A stretch of DNA of 51,138 nt, taken from the NCBI GenBank assembly GCA_900539255.1, contig UQBJ01000013.1, positions 1-51,138 of the forward strand, in the 5' to 3' direction. The position numbers were made by a program, and so were the translations under genes. Each line of letters opens with the position of its first letter. Within the stretch, counting starts at the first letter, position 1. This DNA comes from an uncultured Campylobacter sp. (lineage in GTDB: Bacteria; Campylobacterota; Campylobacteria; Campylobacterales; Campylobacteraceae). Positions 33,764 to 42,561 of the stretch are shown here, one piece after another. Under the pieces are notes generated by a model. The model had not been told where the DNA came from. It was given only the letters and a program-made list of their open reading frames with translations, and searched no databases.

Positions 33764-34144
33764 TCATTCAAAGCAATTTGGATTCCAATTTTTAAAGTTA
33801 TCAACACTAGAATAAGTATCTCCAATTCTAGAAGCACCATTTTTATTATCAGTCATAACGCTTAAAATTACAAGTTCTCCACTTGGTGTTTTAAGAAAAT
33901 GATGAGTTGTCGTAAAAACTCCGCCATTTTTAGCAAGACACTCTTTATTTTTCAAGCCAAATTCCTTTTGAATTTCACTGAAACTCAAAATTTTAGCGTC
34001 AGGGTATTTTTCTTTGACAAATTTTTCAGCCTTGCTTGTGCTATCGCCCCCGCACGCACTCAAAAATAACCCAGCACCGATTAAGGCACTTACTACGCCT
34101 ACTTTTGCTACATTTGCAACACTATTTTTGGTAAGATTTTTCAT
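33764..34144 (-). CDS. small putative lipoprotein, unknown function
   Basis: 126 residues. The start at 34144 (MKNLTKNSV...) is chosen for the AAAGGACAAAAG just before it; the frame is open 14 codons further. A hydrophobic segment at 15-29 ends in the lipobox LSACGG (acceptor Cys31 or so). The mature part contains KFVKEKYPDAKILSF and two further Cys. I do not recognise the family. It lies 19 bp upstream of the Abi-like gene on the same strand and may be cotranscribed with it. Confidence 0.75.
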   Translation of the reverse strand: MKNLTKNSVANVAKVGVVSALIGAGLFLSACGGDSTSKAEKFVKEKYPDAKILSFSEIQKEFGLKNKECLAKNGGVFTTTHHFLKTPSGELVILSVMTDNKNGASRIGDTYSSVDNFKNWNPNCFE

Positions 34145-34307
34145 CTTTTGTCCTTTAAAAGTAAATTTCGTGCAAAGTATATACAATTTCGGTTAATGAA
34201 AAGGCAAGGCACAAAAATTTAAGTAAAATTTGCTAAATTAAAGAAAAAATTTATTGAAATTTTGCTAAACTAATAAGTTTAAAACTCATTTTAGCGAAAG
34301 GACAAAA

Positions 34308-34811
34308 ATGGCTACGAACGAGAGTAGGCGAAGCTTTATAGGCTTTGCATTTGGCACAGTAGCTGCTGTGGGCGGTGTTTTATCGCTTGTGGCGGTGAAA
34401 AAGACCTGGGACCCACTGCCTAGCGTAAGGGCTGCGGGCTTTACCACGGTGGATTTGTCGGGTATGAACGAAGGCGAGTTGCGCACGATAGAATGGCGCA
34501 AAAAGCCTATTTTCATACTCAAAAAGAGCGCGGATATGCTCAAAGACCCAAAAAGAGAGCTTTCGATAGAAAACTCACCTTATGTCGTAATGATAGGGCT
34601 TTGCACGCATTTGGGCTGTATCCCATCCTATGCCCCAAGCGAGGGAATGTTTAAGTGTGCTTGCCACGGCGGAGAATTCGACATTAACGGCAAAAACACC
34701 TTTGGACCGCCGCCTAGACCGCTTGATATACCGCCTTTTAGGATAGATGGCACTAAACTCGTCCTTGGAGAAGAAGGACTTGAGTATAAAAAAATGATAG
34801 CGGAGGCGTAA
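34308..34811 (+). CDS. petA: ubiquinol/menaquinol-cytochrome c reductase, Rieske iron-sulfur subunit
   Basis: Iron-sulfur protein of the cytochrome bc1 complex, which oxidises menaquinol and passes electrons to cytochrome c in the inner membrane. 167 residues: a Tat-type N-terminus (SRRSFIGFAFG with Arg7-Arg8), one membrane helix at 10-30, and the Rieske cluster ligands Cys99 and His101 in CTHLGC and Cys117 and His120 in CACHG, with Cys104/Cys119 for the disulfide. GPPPRPLD is the conserved proline loop. First gene of petABC; 1 bp separates it from petB. AAAGGACAAAA ribosome binding site. Confidence 0.96.
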   Translation: MATNESRRSFIGFAFGTVAAVGGVLSLVAVKKTWDPLPSVRAAGFTTVDLSGMNEGELRTIEWRKKPIFILKKSADMLKDPKRELSIENSPYVVMIGLCTHLGCIPSYAPSEGMFKCACHGGEFDINGKNTFGPPPRPLDIPPFRIDGTKLVLGEEGLEYKKMIAEA

Positions 34812-34812
34812 A

Positions 34813-36063
34813 ATGGCACAGATAAGAAAAGCAACAGGCTTTATCGATTGGCTAGACCAGCGTTTGGCTGTGAAAAAATTTATGAATGTAATGATGATAA
34901 AGTATTGGATACCAAAGCAAATCAACTTTCTTTGGGCTATGGGCGTGATTTTAACCACGCTTTTTGCGGTGCTTTTTGTAACGGGCTTACTGCTTGTGAT
35001 GTATTACAAGCCAGATACGGCTTTGGCGTTTGATAGCGTCAATAAAACCATTATGCAAGAAGTCGAATACGGCTGGCTGTGGCGGCATTTGCACGGCGTT
35101 GCGGCATCAGTAACCTTTCTCATCATCTACATACATATGCTTACGGGCATTTATTATGGCTCTTATAAAAAGGGGCGCGAGATGATTTGGATAAGCGGAA
35201 TGCTGCTCTTTGTGGCGTTTTCAGCCGAAGCGTTTAGCGGATATATGCTGCCTTGGGGACAAATGAGTTACTGGGCTGCGCAAGTTATCACTCAGCTTTT
35301 TGGCGGAATTCCATTTATCGGCGATGCGTTGGTGATTTGGATAAGGGGCGATTATGCGGTGAGCGACCCTACGCTTACTCGCTTTTTTATGCTGCATGTG
35401 TGTTTGCTGCCGATTTTGATTATGGCGATTATCGTGCTGCACTTTTATTCGCTGCGCGTGCCACACGTCAATAACGAGATAGCCGAAGAGCTTGATTTCG
35501 AGCTTGAAGCTAAAAAATACGAAGATGGCGACACCAAAGGCGCGAAGGTTATACCTTTTTGGCCCGGCTTTTTAAGCAAGGATTTTATGTATATTAGCTT
35601 GTTTATGATTTTTTTCATCTACCTTGTATGCTTTAAATTCAACTTTGCTATGGACCCCATCAACTTTGACCCTGCAAATGCGCTCAAAACCCCAGCGCAC
35701 ATTTACCCTGAATGGTATTTCTTGTGGAGCTATGAAGTTTTGCGTGGATTTTTCTTTGATGTAGCTGGTATCAAGGCGTTTGATATAGGTTTGGCTGCCT
35801 TTGGTATCGCGCAAATCATCTTTTTCTTTTTACCTTGGCTTGACAGAAGCGATGTGGTAAAGCCTGCGCATCATCGCCCTGCGTTTTTCGTGTGGTTTTG
35901 GGTGCTGCTTGTGGATTTAATCGTGCTGACTATCTACGGCAAGCTGCCGCCGACAGGAATGAACGCTTGGGTAGGCTTTTACGCGTCCATCGTGTTTTTG
36001 CTACTCTTGCTCGTGGTGCTGCCTATCATTACGATTAAAGAGAGAAAAAAGGAGAGCAAATGA
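34813..36063 (+). CDS. petB: cytochrome bc1 complex, cytochrome b subunit
   Basis: 416-residue membrane protein that holds both b hemes and the quinone sites. Heme-ligand helices are visible: WRHLHGVAASVTFLIIYIHM and RFFMLHVCLLPILIMAIIVLHF, each with paired His; the quinol-oxidation loop appears as PEWYFLW (the PEWY motif). GYMLPWGQMSYWAA is also diagnostic. Start just after petA; its end overlaps the petC ATG (ATGA), so translation is coupled. Confidence 0.96.
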   Translation: MAQIRKATGFIDWLDQRLAVKKFMNVMMIKYWIPKQINFLWAMGVILTTLFAVLFVTGLLLVMYYKPDTALAFDSVNKTIMQEVEYGWLWRHLHGVAASVTFLIIYIHMLTGIYYGSYKKGREMIWISGMLLFVAFSAEAFSGYMLPWGQMSYWAAQVITQLFGGIPFIGDALVIWIRGDYAVSDPTLTRFFMLHVCLLPILIMAIIVLHFYSLRVPHVNNEIAEELDFELEAKKYEDGDTKGAKVIPFWPGFLSKDFMYISLFMIFFIYLVCFKFNFAMDPINFDPANALKTPAHIYPEWYFLWSYEVLRGFFFDVAGIKAFDIGLAAFGIAQIIFFFLPWLDRSDVVKPAHHRPAFFVWFWVLLVDLIVLTIYGKLPPTGMNAWVGFYASIVFLLLLLVVLPIITIKERKKESK

Positions 36064-37247
36064 GAGAGTTGAAGATATTTTTTGTAGTCGCTGTATTTAC
36101 AGCACTTGTGTATTGGGGCGTTGAGCCTTATGCTCACTCTGTGATGAACCCCCATGTCGCGCCTGCAAATTTTGACTTTGCCAAAGAGGACATAAATTTT
36201 GCCAAAAGCACGCTTGCTGCAAAGCAAGAAGAGCTTACTCTTGCAAATGATGAGCTAAAAAAGGCAAAGAATTCCAAAGACAAAGAGCTGAAAATTCAAG
36301 CTGAAAACAAGCAAAAAGCCGCTGAGGCTGCTGTGGAGAGTGCAAAGGCAACCCTAGCTGCAAATCAAGCCTTGTGGGACAGAGTCAAAGAAATCGACTT
36401 TAAAGCGGGCAACGCTCAAAGCGGGGCTGAATTTTTCGCTACAAACTGCGTAGCCTGCCACAGCTTAAAGACGGCTGGACTTGAAGGGGCGATTCCTGAC
36501 TCGTCAATTTACGGCGTGTTGCCGCCTGATTTAAGCTCCACAGGCGCGCTTTATGATGAGAAATTCCTAGCCGCACTCATCTTAAATCCAGCACTTGCGC
36601 TCAAAGTAGAGCATAAATTCGGCGAGGCTTTCATAATGACAGCCTACAATGACGAGACAAGCGGCGAGGACGCCAGCGTTGCCAAGCAAGTAGTGAGCGC
36701 AAATATTGCTAATGTCATCGCTTACTTGAAAGAAGTCAGCAAGGACTACAAAAAGGCGTTTGAAAGCGAAGTGAAAGAAGAGCTAAAAGCCAAATACGCT
36801 AAAATGCAGGATTTAAGCCAAAGCGACAAGGCTAAATTTATGGAAAAGGACTTAGCCTTTGCAAAGGCAAAGAACGATTTCATCGAGGCTTGCGGGCGTT
36901 GCCACGATATGAAGTATGATGGTTTCAAGGCTTTATCGGCGATGAGCGATTTAAATGGCTATTTGGGTATGAATCCGCCTGATTTGTCGATGATGATACG
37001 CGCAAGAAGTGGCGAATACCTTAACAATTTCATCAACAACACCCAAAAAGTGCTTGCAGGCACGGCTATGCCACGAGTTGGACTTACACAAAACGCCCAA
37101 GCTAGCGTCATCTCATATATGGAAATGGTTGGCGACAGCAAAAAAGACGAGCGCACGAGCGTGGGCATAGGCGTGATGATATTTTTCGCTATTTTGAGCG
37201 TTTTTGCGATTTTGTGGAAACGCAAGGTGTGGAGCGAACTGCACTAA
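36060..37247 (+). CDS. petC: cytochrome bc1 complex, di-heme cytochrome c subunit
   Basis: 395-residue membrane-anchored cytochrome with two heme attachment sites, CVACH (130-134) and CGRCH (278-282), the di-heme type typical of Campylobacterota rather than the mono-heme cytochrome c1 of mitochondria. An N-terminal membrane helix (5-22), a Lys/Glu/Ala-rich coiled coil (about 45-105) before the first heme domain, and a C-terminal anchor helix (about 367-388) are visible. It closes the pet operon and is followed by a strong intrinsic terminator. Confidence 0.94.
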   Translation: MRELKIFFVVAVFTALVYWGVEPYAHSVMNPHVAPANFDFAKEDINFAKSTLAAKQEELTLANDELKKAKNSKDKELKIQAENKQKAAEAAVESAKATLAANQALWDRVKEIDFKAGNAQSGAEFFATNCVACHSLKTAGLEGAIPDSSIYGVLPPDLSSTGALYDEKFLAALILNPALALKVEHKFGEAFIMTAYNDETSGEDASVAKQVVSANIANVIAYLKEVSKDYKKAFESEVKEELKAKYAKMQDLSQSDKAKFMEKDLAFAKAKNDFIEACGRCHDMKYDGFKALSAMSDLNGYLGMNPPDLSMMIRARSGEYLNNFINNTQKVLAGTAMPRVGLTQNAQASVISYMEMVGDSKKDERTSVGIGVMIFFAILSVFAILWKRKVWSELH

Positions 37248-37328
37248 ATTTAGAGCAAGTTTTTGAATTTTTCTTGCTTTTTGGAGCAAGTTGTTAAATT
37301 CTAAGCTTGCTTTGCGCTCAAAGGCTTT

Positions 37329-37369
37329 TAATTTGCGTGGATTGCTTGGATTCACGCAAATTTTTTTTT
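37329..37369 (+). terminator. intrinsic terminator of petABC
   Basis: AATTTGCGTG (37329-37338) pairs perfectly with CACGCAAATT (37352-37361) and is followed at once by a run of nine T. This is the clearest rho-independent terminator in the window. Confidence 0.85.
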
Positions 37370-37443
37370 GAATTTTGCCTGTGTGTTTGTAAAAATGAGA
37401 GAGTGGGTTTGAGAAGTTAAGAATTTTAAAAACAAAAGGATAT

Positions 37444-39135
37444 ATGATGGCAGATTCGCAGATTAAGGCAGAAAGTTTAAATTTAGACAAAATACTTGTC
37501 GATAAAGACAAATTTTACCAAATACCAAACTATCAGCGCCCGTATTCTTGGGATAAAGACAATATTGCTGATTTATTGGGAGATTTATCAAATTCTTTTA
37601 TAGACAATAAAAACGAAGAGTATTTTTGTGGCTCGTTGGTTTTGGTTAAAAATGATAAAGACAAAAGATTTGATGTTATAGACGGACAACAAAGACTTAC
37701 CACATTTACGATATTTGCGTGTATAATTAGAGATTTATATTTAAGTCAATTAGAACAAGAGGTGCAAGACTTAATCAAAGAATCTATTAGTGATAGATAT
37801 GGAAAAAATGAAAAGTTAAAATTTTTAACCGATGAAACATTTCAAGCTGAATTTAAAAATACCTTTATATTAAATAAACTTAAATTTGAAGCCACTAAAA
37901 ATATAGAAAAAGAATTTAGACATAATAGATATTTGCAAAACGCTTATTATATAAAAGATGAATTGAAAAATTTATTACAAGAGAATAAAATCAATATCAA
38001 CGATTTTATCAAATGGCTATATGAAAAAGTTATCTTAACAGTAATTATTTGTCCTAATGAAGAAAGTGCTATAAGAATTTTTAATGTCTTAAATAATAGA
38101 GGAATGCCATTAAATCCAACGGATATACTTAAATCCGTGCTAATGCAAAAATTAGACAAAGAAGATAGAAAGGCGTTTAAGGCGGAATGGCAGAGCATTA
38201 GTGGAAATTTGCAACAATTTAATTATTTGCTTGATGATATGTTGAATGCGTATTTATATTTTTTAACAGCTAAAAATCCTAAAAAGAGACTTGATGAGGA
38301 ATTGCTAGCAACCGAAAAATTTAAAAAAGATAACGCTATCAAAGTAATAGCAGACATTAAGGCATTTTCAGAAATTTATATTGAATTGCTGCAAAATGAA
38401 ACGAAAAATAAATATATTCATTGTTTAAAATATTTGCCAAATAAAATATATTGGATAAGCATTTTAGCAACAGCAAAATACCTTAAATATAGTGAATATA
38501 ACGAATTAACTAAAATTATAACGGCGTATTATTACCAAAATTTTATCGCTGGATTAACTGCAAATCAATTCAAACAAACTTCTTTTAATATCTTATCTTT
38601 GTTAAAGAAAAAGTCGAAATTAGAAGATATTAAAAAAGAGATAAAAGATAATCTTGAAAAGTATAAAACCACAAAAGATTATCAAGAACTTCTTGAAGAA
38701 GAAATCTATATTTACGGCTATAAATGGGTAAAACCTATTTTACTACTTGTGGAGTATTTTAGCCTTGATGAGGCTTCTTTTATAGAAATAAACAATAAAT
38801 TACATTTAGAACACATTTTACCAAGAACTTTACCAAACAAAGAAAAATACCCTTTGGCATACAAGTATTGGCAAGAAAGATTTGATGAAGACGAATTAGA
38901 AGAATGGACTGATAGCTTGGCAAATTTAGTGTTATTAGGATTTAGAAAAAATATCCAAGCGCAAAATTATGATTTTGCAACCAAAAAAGAAATTTATAGC
39001 AACAAAGACAATGTTGCTACAAGTTTTAGAACAACACAAATGGTTTTAAGAGAAAAAGAATGGAATATCAAAGCATTGAAAAGCAGAAAAGGAAAATTGA
39101 TAGAAAAAATAAACGAAGTGATTGATATCTTTTAA
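37444..39135 (+). CDS. DUF262/DUF1524 protein, GmrSD-like type IV restriction enzyme
   Basis: 563 residues. The N-terminal DUF262 (ParB/Srx-like GmrS) domain shows IPNYQRPYSW (27-36) and the signature DVIDGQQRLTT (77-87). The C-terminal DUF1524 (His-Me finger, GmrD) domain shows LHLEHILP with His454 and His457 and, after a spacer, SLANLVLL with the conserved Asn and FRKNIQAQNYDF. Enzymes of this architecture use NTP to cut DNA carrying modified bases, as in glucosylated phage genomes. Codons are clearly A/T-rich (many AAA, TTA, ATA) compared with petABC and ansB, suggesting transfer. A single gene with AAAAGGA before the first ATG; a second ATG follows directly. Confidence 0.85.
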   Translation: MMADSQIKAESLNLDKILVDKDKFYQIPNYQRPYSWDKDNIADLLGDLSNSFIDNKNEEYFCGSLVLVKNDKDKRFDVIDGQQRLTTFTIFACIIRDLYLSQLEQEVQDLIKESISDRYGKNEKLKFLTDETFQAEFKNTFILNKLKFEATKNIEKEFRHNRYLQNAYYIKDELKNLLQENKININDFIKWLYEKVILTVIICPNEESAIRIFNVLNNRGMPLNPTDILKSVLMQKLDKEDRKAFKAEWQSISGNLQQFNYLLDDMLNAYLYFLTAKNPKKRLDEELLATEKFKKDNAIKVIADIKAFSEIYIELLQNETKNKYIHCLKYLPNKIYWISILATAKYLKYSEYNELTKIITAYYYQNFIAGLTANQFKQTSFNILSLLKKKSKLEDIKKEIKDNLEKYKTTKDYQELLEEEIYIYGYKWVKPILLLVEYFSLDEASFIEINNKLHLEHILPRTLPNKEKYPLAYKYWQERFDEDELEEWTDSLANLVLLGFRKNIQAQNYDFATKKEIYSNKDNVATSFRTTQMVLREKEWNIKALKSRKGKLIEKINEVIDIF

Positions 39136-39203
39136 ATTTCAGCAAAAGAAAGTATGTTTAGGTAGATTCTCACATAAACAAACGCAAGAATCTACCTAAA
39201 ATT

Positions 39204-40235
39204 CTAATACCTCTCAAACAACTCCCAAATTTTCTTGCTCTCATTTGTCTTTGTGAGTGCGAGCATCAGCAAAACACGGGCTTTTTGCGGGTTTAAATCC
39301 TGAGCGGAGATAAAGCCAAGTGCCTTGTCCTCATCGCCCACCGCGACAAAGCCTTGCCTCACGCGTGAGCTAACCACGACTTTTAAGCCCTTTGCAAGCA
39401 GTTCTTTCAGCACTTCTTTTTGCGCGGTGTGTATGCTGCCCGCCCCGCTTCCAGCTACGACTATGCCTTTCGTGCCGTTTTCAAAGAGTGCTTTTGCCGC
39501 AACGGCTGAGCCGTCATTTGAGTAAGTGTAGAGTATATCGACTTTTGGCAAGCTTTTGAGCTTTGAGACATCAAATTCAGCTTTTTTGGTGTGCGTCTTT
39601 AAATTCGCATTTTCAAAAAACACCTTGCCATCGACTATGTAACCAAGATTACCAAAATCAAAGGCACTGACATTGAGCGTGTGCGTTTTTTGCGCATCTC
39701 TTGCGCCCAAAATCTTGTCATTCATCGCTATCATCACGCCCTTGCCTTTGGCGTTAGCGTTTGCCGCTAGGGCTACGGCGTTGTAGAGATTTTTGGGACC
39801 ATCAGCACTCATCGCTGTGGCAGGGCGCATAGCTCCCACAAGCACCACAGGCTTGTCGCTTTTGACGACTAAATTTAAGAAAAACGCCGTCTCCTCCATA
39901 GTGTCCGTGCCGTGCGTGATGACTATGCCATCGACTTTGCCGAGCAGTTCGTTGCACCTTTTGGCGAGTTTTAGCCAAATCGCATCAGTCATATTTGAGC
40001 TATCGACATTTGCGATTTGCTCGCCCGTGATGTCCGCAAGCTCTTTAATCTCAGGCACGGCTTGTATCAACACCTCCACGCCCAAAACGCCCGCTGTGTA
40101 GCCTGTGGTCGCAAGCTTGCTGTCAGTGCTGCCTGCTATCGTGCCGCCTGTGGCTAAAATCGCCACCTTTGGCTTTGCCTGTGCCATACTTACTCCTATA
40201 AAAAGAGCCATTATACAAGGTAAAAGTTTCCTCAT
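39204..40235 (-). CDS. ansB: periplasmic type II L-asparaginase
   Basis: Hydrolyses asparagine to aspartate and ammonia; in Campylobacter the exported form lets the cell use asparagine. I start at 40235 (343 residues) because AAAGGAT precedes that ATG; the frame from a TTG five codons earlier begins in the binding site. A signal peptide (MRKLLPCIMALFIGVSMAQA) is followed by both active-site threonine motifs, ILATGGTIAGS near 28-38 and ITHGTDTMEETAFFL. Monocistronic and divergent from the ArsR-like gene. Confidence 0.94.
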   Translation of the reverse strand: MRKLLPCIMALFIGVSMAQAKPKVAILATGGTIAGSTDSKLATTGYTAGVLGVEVLIQAVPEIKELADITGEQIANVDSSNMTDAIWLKLAKRCNELLGKVDGIVITHGTDTMEETAFFLNLVVKSDKPVVLVGAMRPATAMSADGPKNLYNAVALAANANAKGKGVMIAMNDKILGARDAQKTHTLNVSAFDFGNLGYIVDGKVFFENANLKTHTKKAEFDVSKLKSLPKVDILYTYSNDGSAVAAKALFENGTKGIVVAGSGAGSIHTAQKEVLKELLAKGLKVVVSSRVRQGFVAVGDEDKALGFISAQDLNPQKARVLLMLALTKTNESKKIWELFERY

Positions 40236-40325
40236 ATTTAATCCTTTCAAAGTGAATTCACTTTTAATTATACATAAATTTTCATTAAATGTAGCTTAAA
40301 AATTTTAAATTTAGCGATATTGTGC

Positions 40326-40337
40326 TATACTTTCAAA
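40326..40337 (+). promoter_or_regulatory. extended -10 placed for a leaderless ArsR-like/pyrC mRNA
   Basis: TGC-TATACT (TG at 40323-40324, hexamer 40326-40331) is followed by TTCAAA and then the ATG at 40338. No ribosome binding site is present. The start point should coincide with the ATG. Confidence 0.55.
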
Positions 40338-40592
40338 ATGAATGAAAAAATTGAGCTTTTATGCGGGCAAATTTTCGGGGCAAAACGCTTTGAGATTTTT
40401 AAATTTTTGTGCGAAAGAGCCGATGAAAACGGCTTTGTTTTCGTTACCATAGACGAGATGATGAAAGAACTTGACATTTCAAAGCCCACCGCCATCAATG
40501 CCTTTAAATTTTTGGAGCAAAAAAGGCTTTTCAAACGGCTTAAAAACGGCTTTTACGAGCTAAAACTAGGGGACAAAAATGAGACTTCATAA
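40338..40592 (+). CDS. small winged-helix transcription regulator (ArsR-like, Cj0258-type)
   Basis: 84 residues forming one winged-helix domain: helices at 5-30, the recognition helix around FVTIDEMMKELDISKPTAINAFKFLEQKRLF and a short wing (KRLKNGFYEL). No metal-binding Cys motif is seen, so sensing of metals is not supported. The last 14 bp overlap pyrC, and the same pair occurs in C. jejuni. I start at 40338 rather than six codons upstream because the promoter occupies that stretch. It may regulate pyrC, but this is only inferred from linkage. Confidence 0.8.
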   Translation: MNEKIELLCGQIFGAKRFEIFKFLCERADENGFVFVTIDEMMKELDISKPTAINAFKFLEQKRLFKRLKNGFYELKLGDKNETS

Positions 40593-41580
40593 TCCTTTGG
40601 ATATGCACCTACACTTGCGAGACGGCGCGATGTTAAGCCTTGTCGCGCCCTTTTCGGCAAGGGATTTTAAGGCTAGTGTCATAATGCCAAATTTAGTGCC
40701 ACCCCTTACGAGCAAAGAAGCCTTAAACGCCTACAAACAAAGGATTTTAAAGGCTTGTGGGGACGAAAAATTTACGCCTTTGATGACGCTTTTTTTTCAA
40801 AACTATGAGCGTAAATTTTTGGAGCAAATTCGCTCTGAAATCTTTGCCATCAAGCTCTATCCAGCGGGCATTACGACAAATTCAAGCTCAGGCGTTGCAA
40901 ACTTTGACATAGCGCACTTAAAGCCCACCTTGCAGGCGATGAGCGACTTGCAAATCCCCTTGCTGATACACGGCGAGACGAACGACTTTGTGCTGGACAG
41001 AGAGCGTGAGTTCGCACCCATTTACGCCACACTTGCGCGCACTTTCCCAAAACTCGTCATTGTGATGGAGCATATCACCACCAAAGCCCTATGTGAGCTA
41101 CTGCGTCAGCACGAAAATCTCTACGCCACCGCAACCTTGCACCATTTAATGCTTACCCTTGATGATGTCATCGGCGGCAAAATGCAGCCACACCTTTTTT
41201 GCAAGCCCATAGCAAAAAGGGTTGAGGACAAAGAAGCCTTGTGCGAGCTTGCTTTTAGCGGCTTTGAAAAGCTAATGTTTGGCTCAGACTCAGCCCCGCA
41301 CCCACAAAGCGAAAAAGAGTGCTGCGGCTGTGCGGCTGGCATTTTCAGCGCGCCCGTTGCCCTGTGCGTTTTAGCGCAGCTTTTTAGCGAGCATTCAAGC
41401 GAAGCAAATTTGCAAAAATTCATCAGCGATAACGCTGTAAATTTGTATAAATTTAGCTTTGAGAGCGATAAATTCATCACTTTGACACAAAAAGAATGGT
41501 GCGTGCCACAAAACTACGGCAATGTCGTGCCATTTATGGCAGGCAAAACACTTAAATGGCAAGTGTCTGAGCGAATTTAG
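40579..41580 (+). CDS. pyrC: dihydroorotase
   Basis: Ring-closing step of pyrimidine synthesis. 333 residues with the metal motif MHLHLRDG (residues 9-16), the carbamylated-lysine strand IFAIKLYPAGITTNSSSG (Lys near 94), IHGET and VMEHITTK for further His ligands, and FGSDSAPHP with the catalytic Asp. Class II dihydroorotase length. GGGGACAAAA before the ATG lies inside the regulator gene. The frame ends at the edge of a repeat-rich spacer. Confidence 0.95.
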   Translation: MRLHNPLDMHLHLRDGAMLSLVAPFSARDFKASVIMPNLVPPLTSKEALNAYKQRILKACGDEKFTPLMTLFFQNYERKFLEQIRSEIFAIKLYPAGITTNSSSGVANFDIAHLKPTLQAMSDLQIPLLIHGETNDFVLDREREFAPIYATLARTFPKLVIVMEHITTKALCELLRQHENLYATATLHHLMLTLDDVIGGKMQPHLFCKPIAKRVEDKEALCELAFSGFEKLMFGSDSAPHPQSEKECCGCAAGIFSAPVALCVLAQLFSEHSSEANLQKFISDNAVNLYKFSFESDKFITLTQKEWCVPQNYGNVVPFMAGKTLKWQVSERI

Positions 41581-41779
41581 CCGAATTTGTGCTACAAGCT
41601 CCAAAAATTCCCACAAAACCTCCGCCAAAAACCCCAAAAAACCCAAGCCACACTCCAAAAAATTCCACCACACTTAAATTCAACAAAATTCCACCCCAAA
41701 AATCCCCAAAACCCCCAAGCACACTCCACAAAAATTCCACCACCCACCAAAGCCTCAAACACACCACAAAAAATTTCAG
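41581..41779 (+). repeat. C/A-rich, G-poor low-complexity tract
   Basis: Nearly 200 bp consist mostly of A and C with few G, built from words such as CCCCAAAAA, CCACACTCC and AAAATTCCACC. Similar tracts occur at about 42240-42360, 47645-47705 and 50735-50815, each next to a palindromic repeat block. Open frames here exist only because stop codons need T or G. Confidence 0.7.
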
Positions 41780-42225
41780 TGGATTGCCACGAATTTACAC
41801 GCTTGCGCTTTGCAAATTCTCGCAATGACAGCTTTAAAACCTTTTTTTTGTTTGTCATACTGACTTGTCTTGTCATACCAAACACTCTTTGTGTCATAAA
41901 TTTTGTCATACTGATTTGTTTTTGTTATACTAACCAAATTCTATCATATCGATAATTTTGTGTCATACTGAATTATTCTCTCTTGTTATATTGACTTATT
42001 TTTGTCATACTGAGCGCAGCGAAGTATCCATAAATTTAAAACGCGATTTTAGTGCTTTAAGGCGTGGATTTTTTGCCTTAATTTAAAGTGTATCTTAAAT
42101 TTCTTTGGATTTTTCGCTCATTTCACTCACTTAAAATGACAAAAGTGGTGTGGATTTTTTTGCTGTGGTTTCGCCTTGCAACCCGTTGGGTCGCCTTTTT
42201 ACAAAAGGCTCAAAATGACAAAGTT
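41780..42225. repeat. composite palindromic repeat block 3
   Basis: From left: a half element GGATTGCCACGAATTT...CTCGCAATGAC (41781-41829); an array of degenerate TCATACTGAYTT words (41858-42000); a palindromic TCATACTGAGCG element (42002-42143) with arms GCGCAGCGAAGTATCCA and TGGATTTTTCGC; and a TTTGCTGTGGTTTCGCCTTG element with CAACCCGTTGGGTCGC (42170-42223). The spacer 41581-42561 has no gene. Confidence 0.8.
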
Positions 42226-42509
42226 TTTATACTCAAAAAACTCAAATTCCAAAACCAAAGCTACCCCAAATTCAACCCAAAAACAAAAATCAGCTCACCC
42301 CCAAATCAACCCCAAGACACCCCAAAAACCCAAAATCCCCAAGACACCCCAAAAACGGCTCGCAACGACAACTCAAAATCCGTCCGCAACAAGTCATTGC
42401 AAGTGAGTTTTGCGAGCGTGGCAAGCTATAAATTTAGGATTTTACTTGAATTTTTATGATACGCTACTTTTTTGGATTTTGCTTTATCTTGGCAAGGGCT
42501 TTTAGGGTT

Positions 42510-42534
42510 GCCACGCCCAAAGTAAGAGCGTGGC
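42510..42534 (-). terminator. hairpin downstream of the FtsK-like remnant
   Basis: GCCACGC (42510-42516) pairs with GCGTGGC (42528-42534) around an 11-nt loop, 28 bp beyond the stop codon. No T-run follows, so termination is uncertain. Confidence 0.35.
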
Positions 42535-42561
42535 GGTGTGTAGGCTTTATAAAATAGCCCA

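Noticed and set aside
41587..41955. Several overlapping open frames in the spacer after pyrC
   Set aside because: They exist because the C/A-rich tract lacks stop codons; products are Pro/Lys/Thr-rich low complexity and run into repeat elements.
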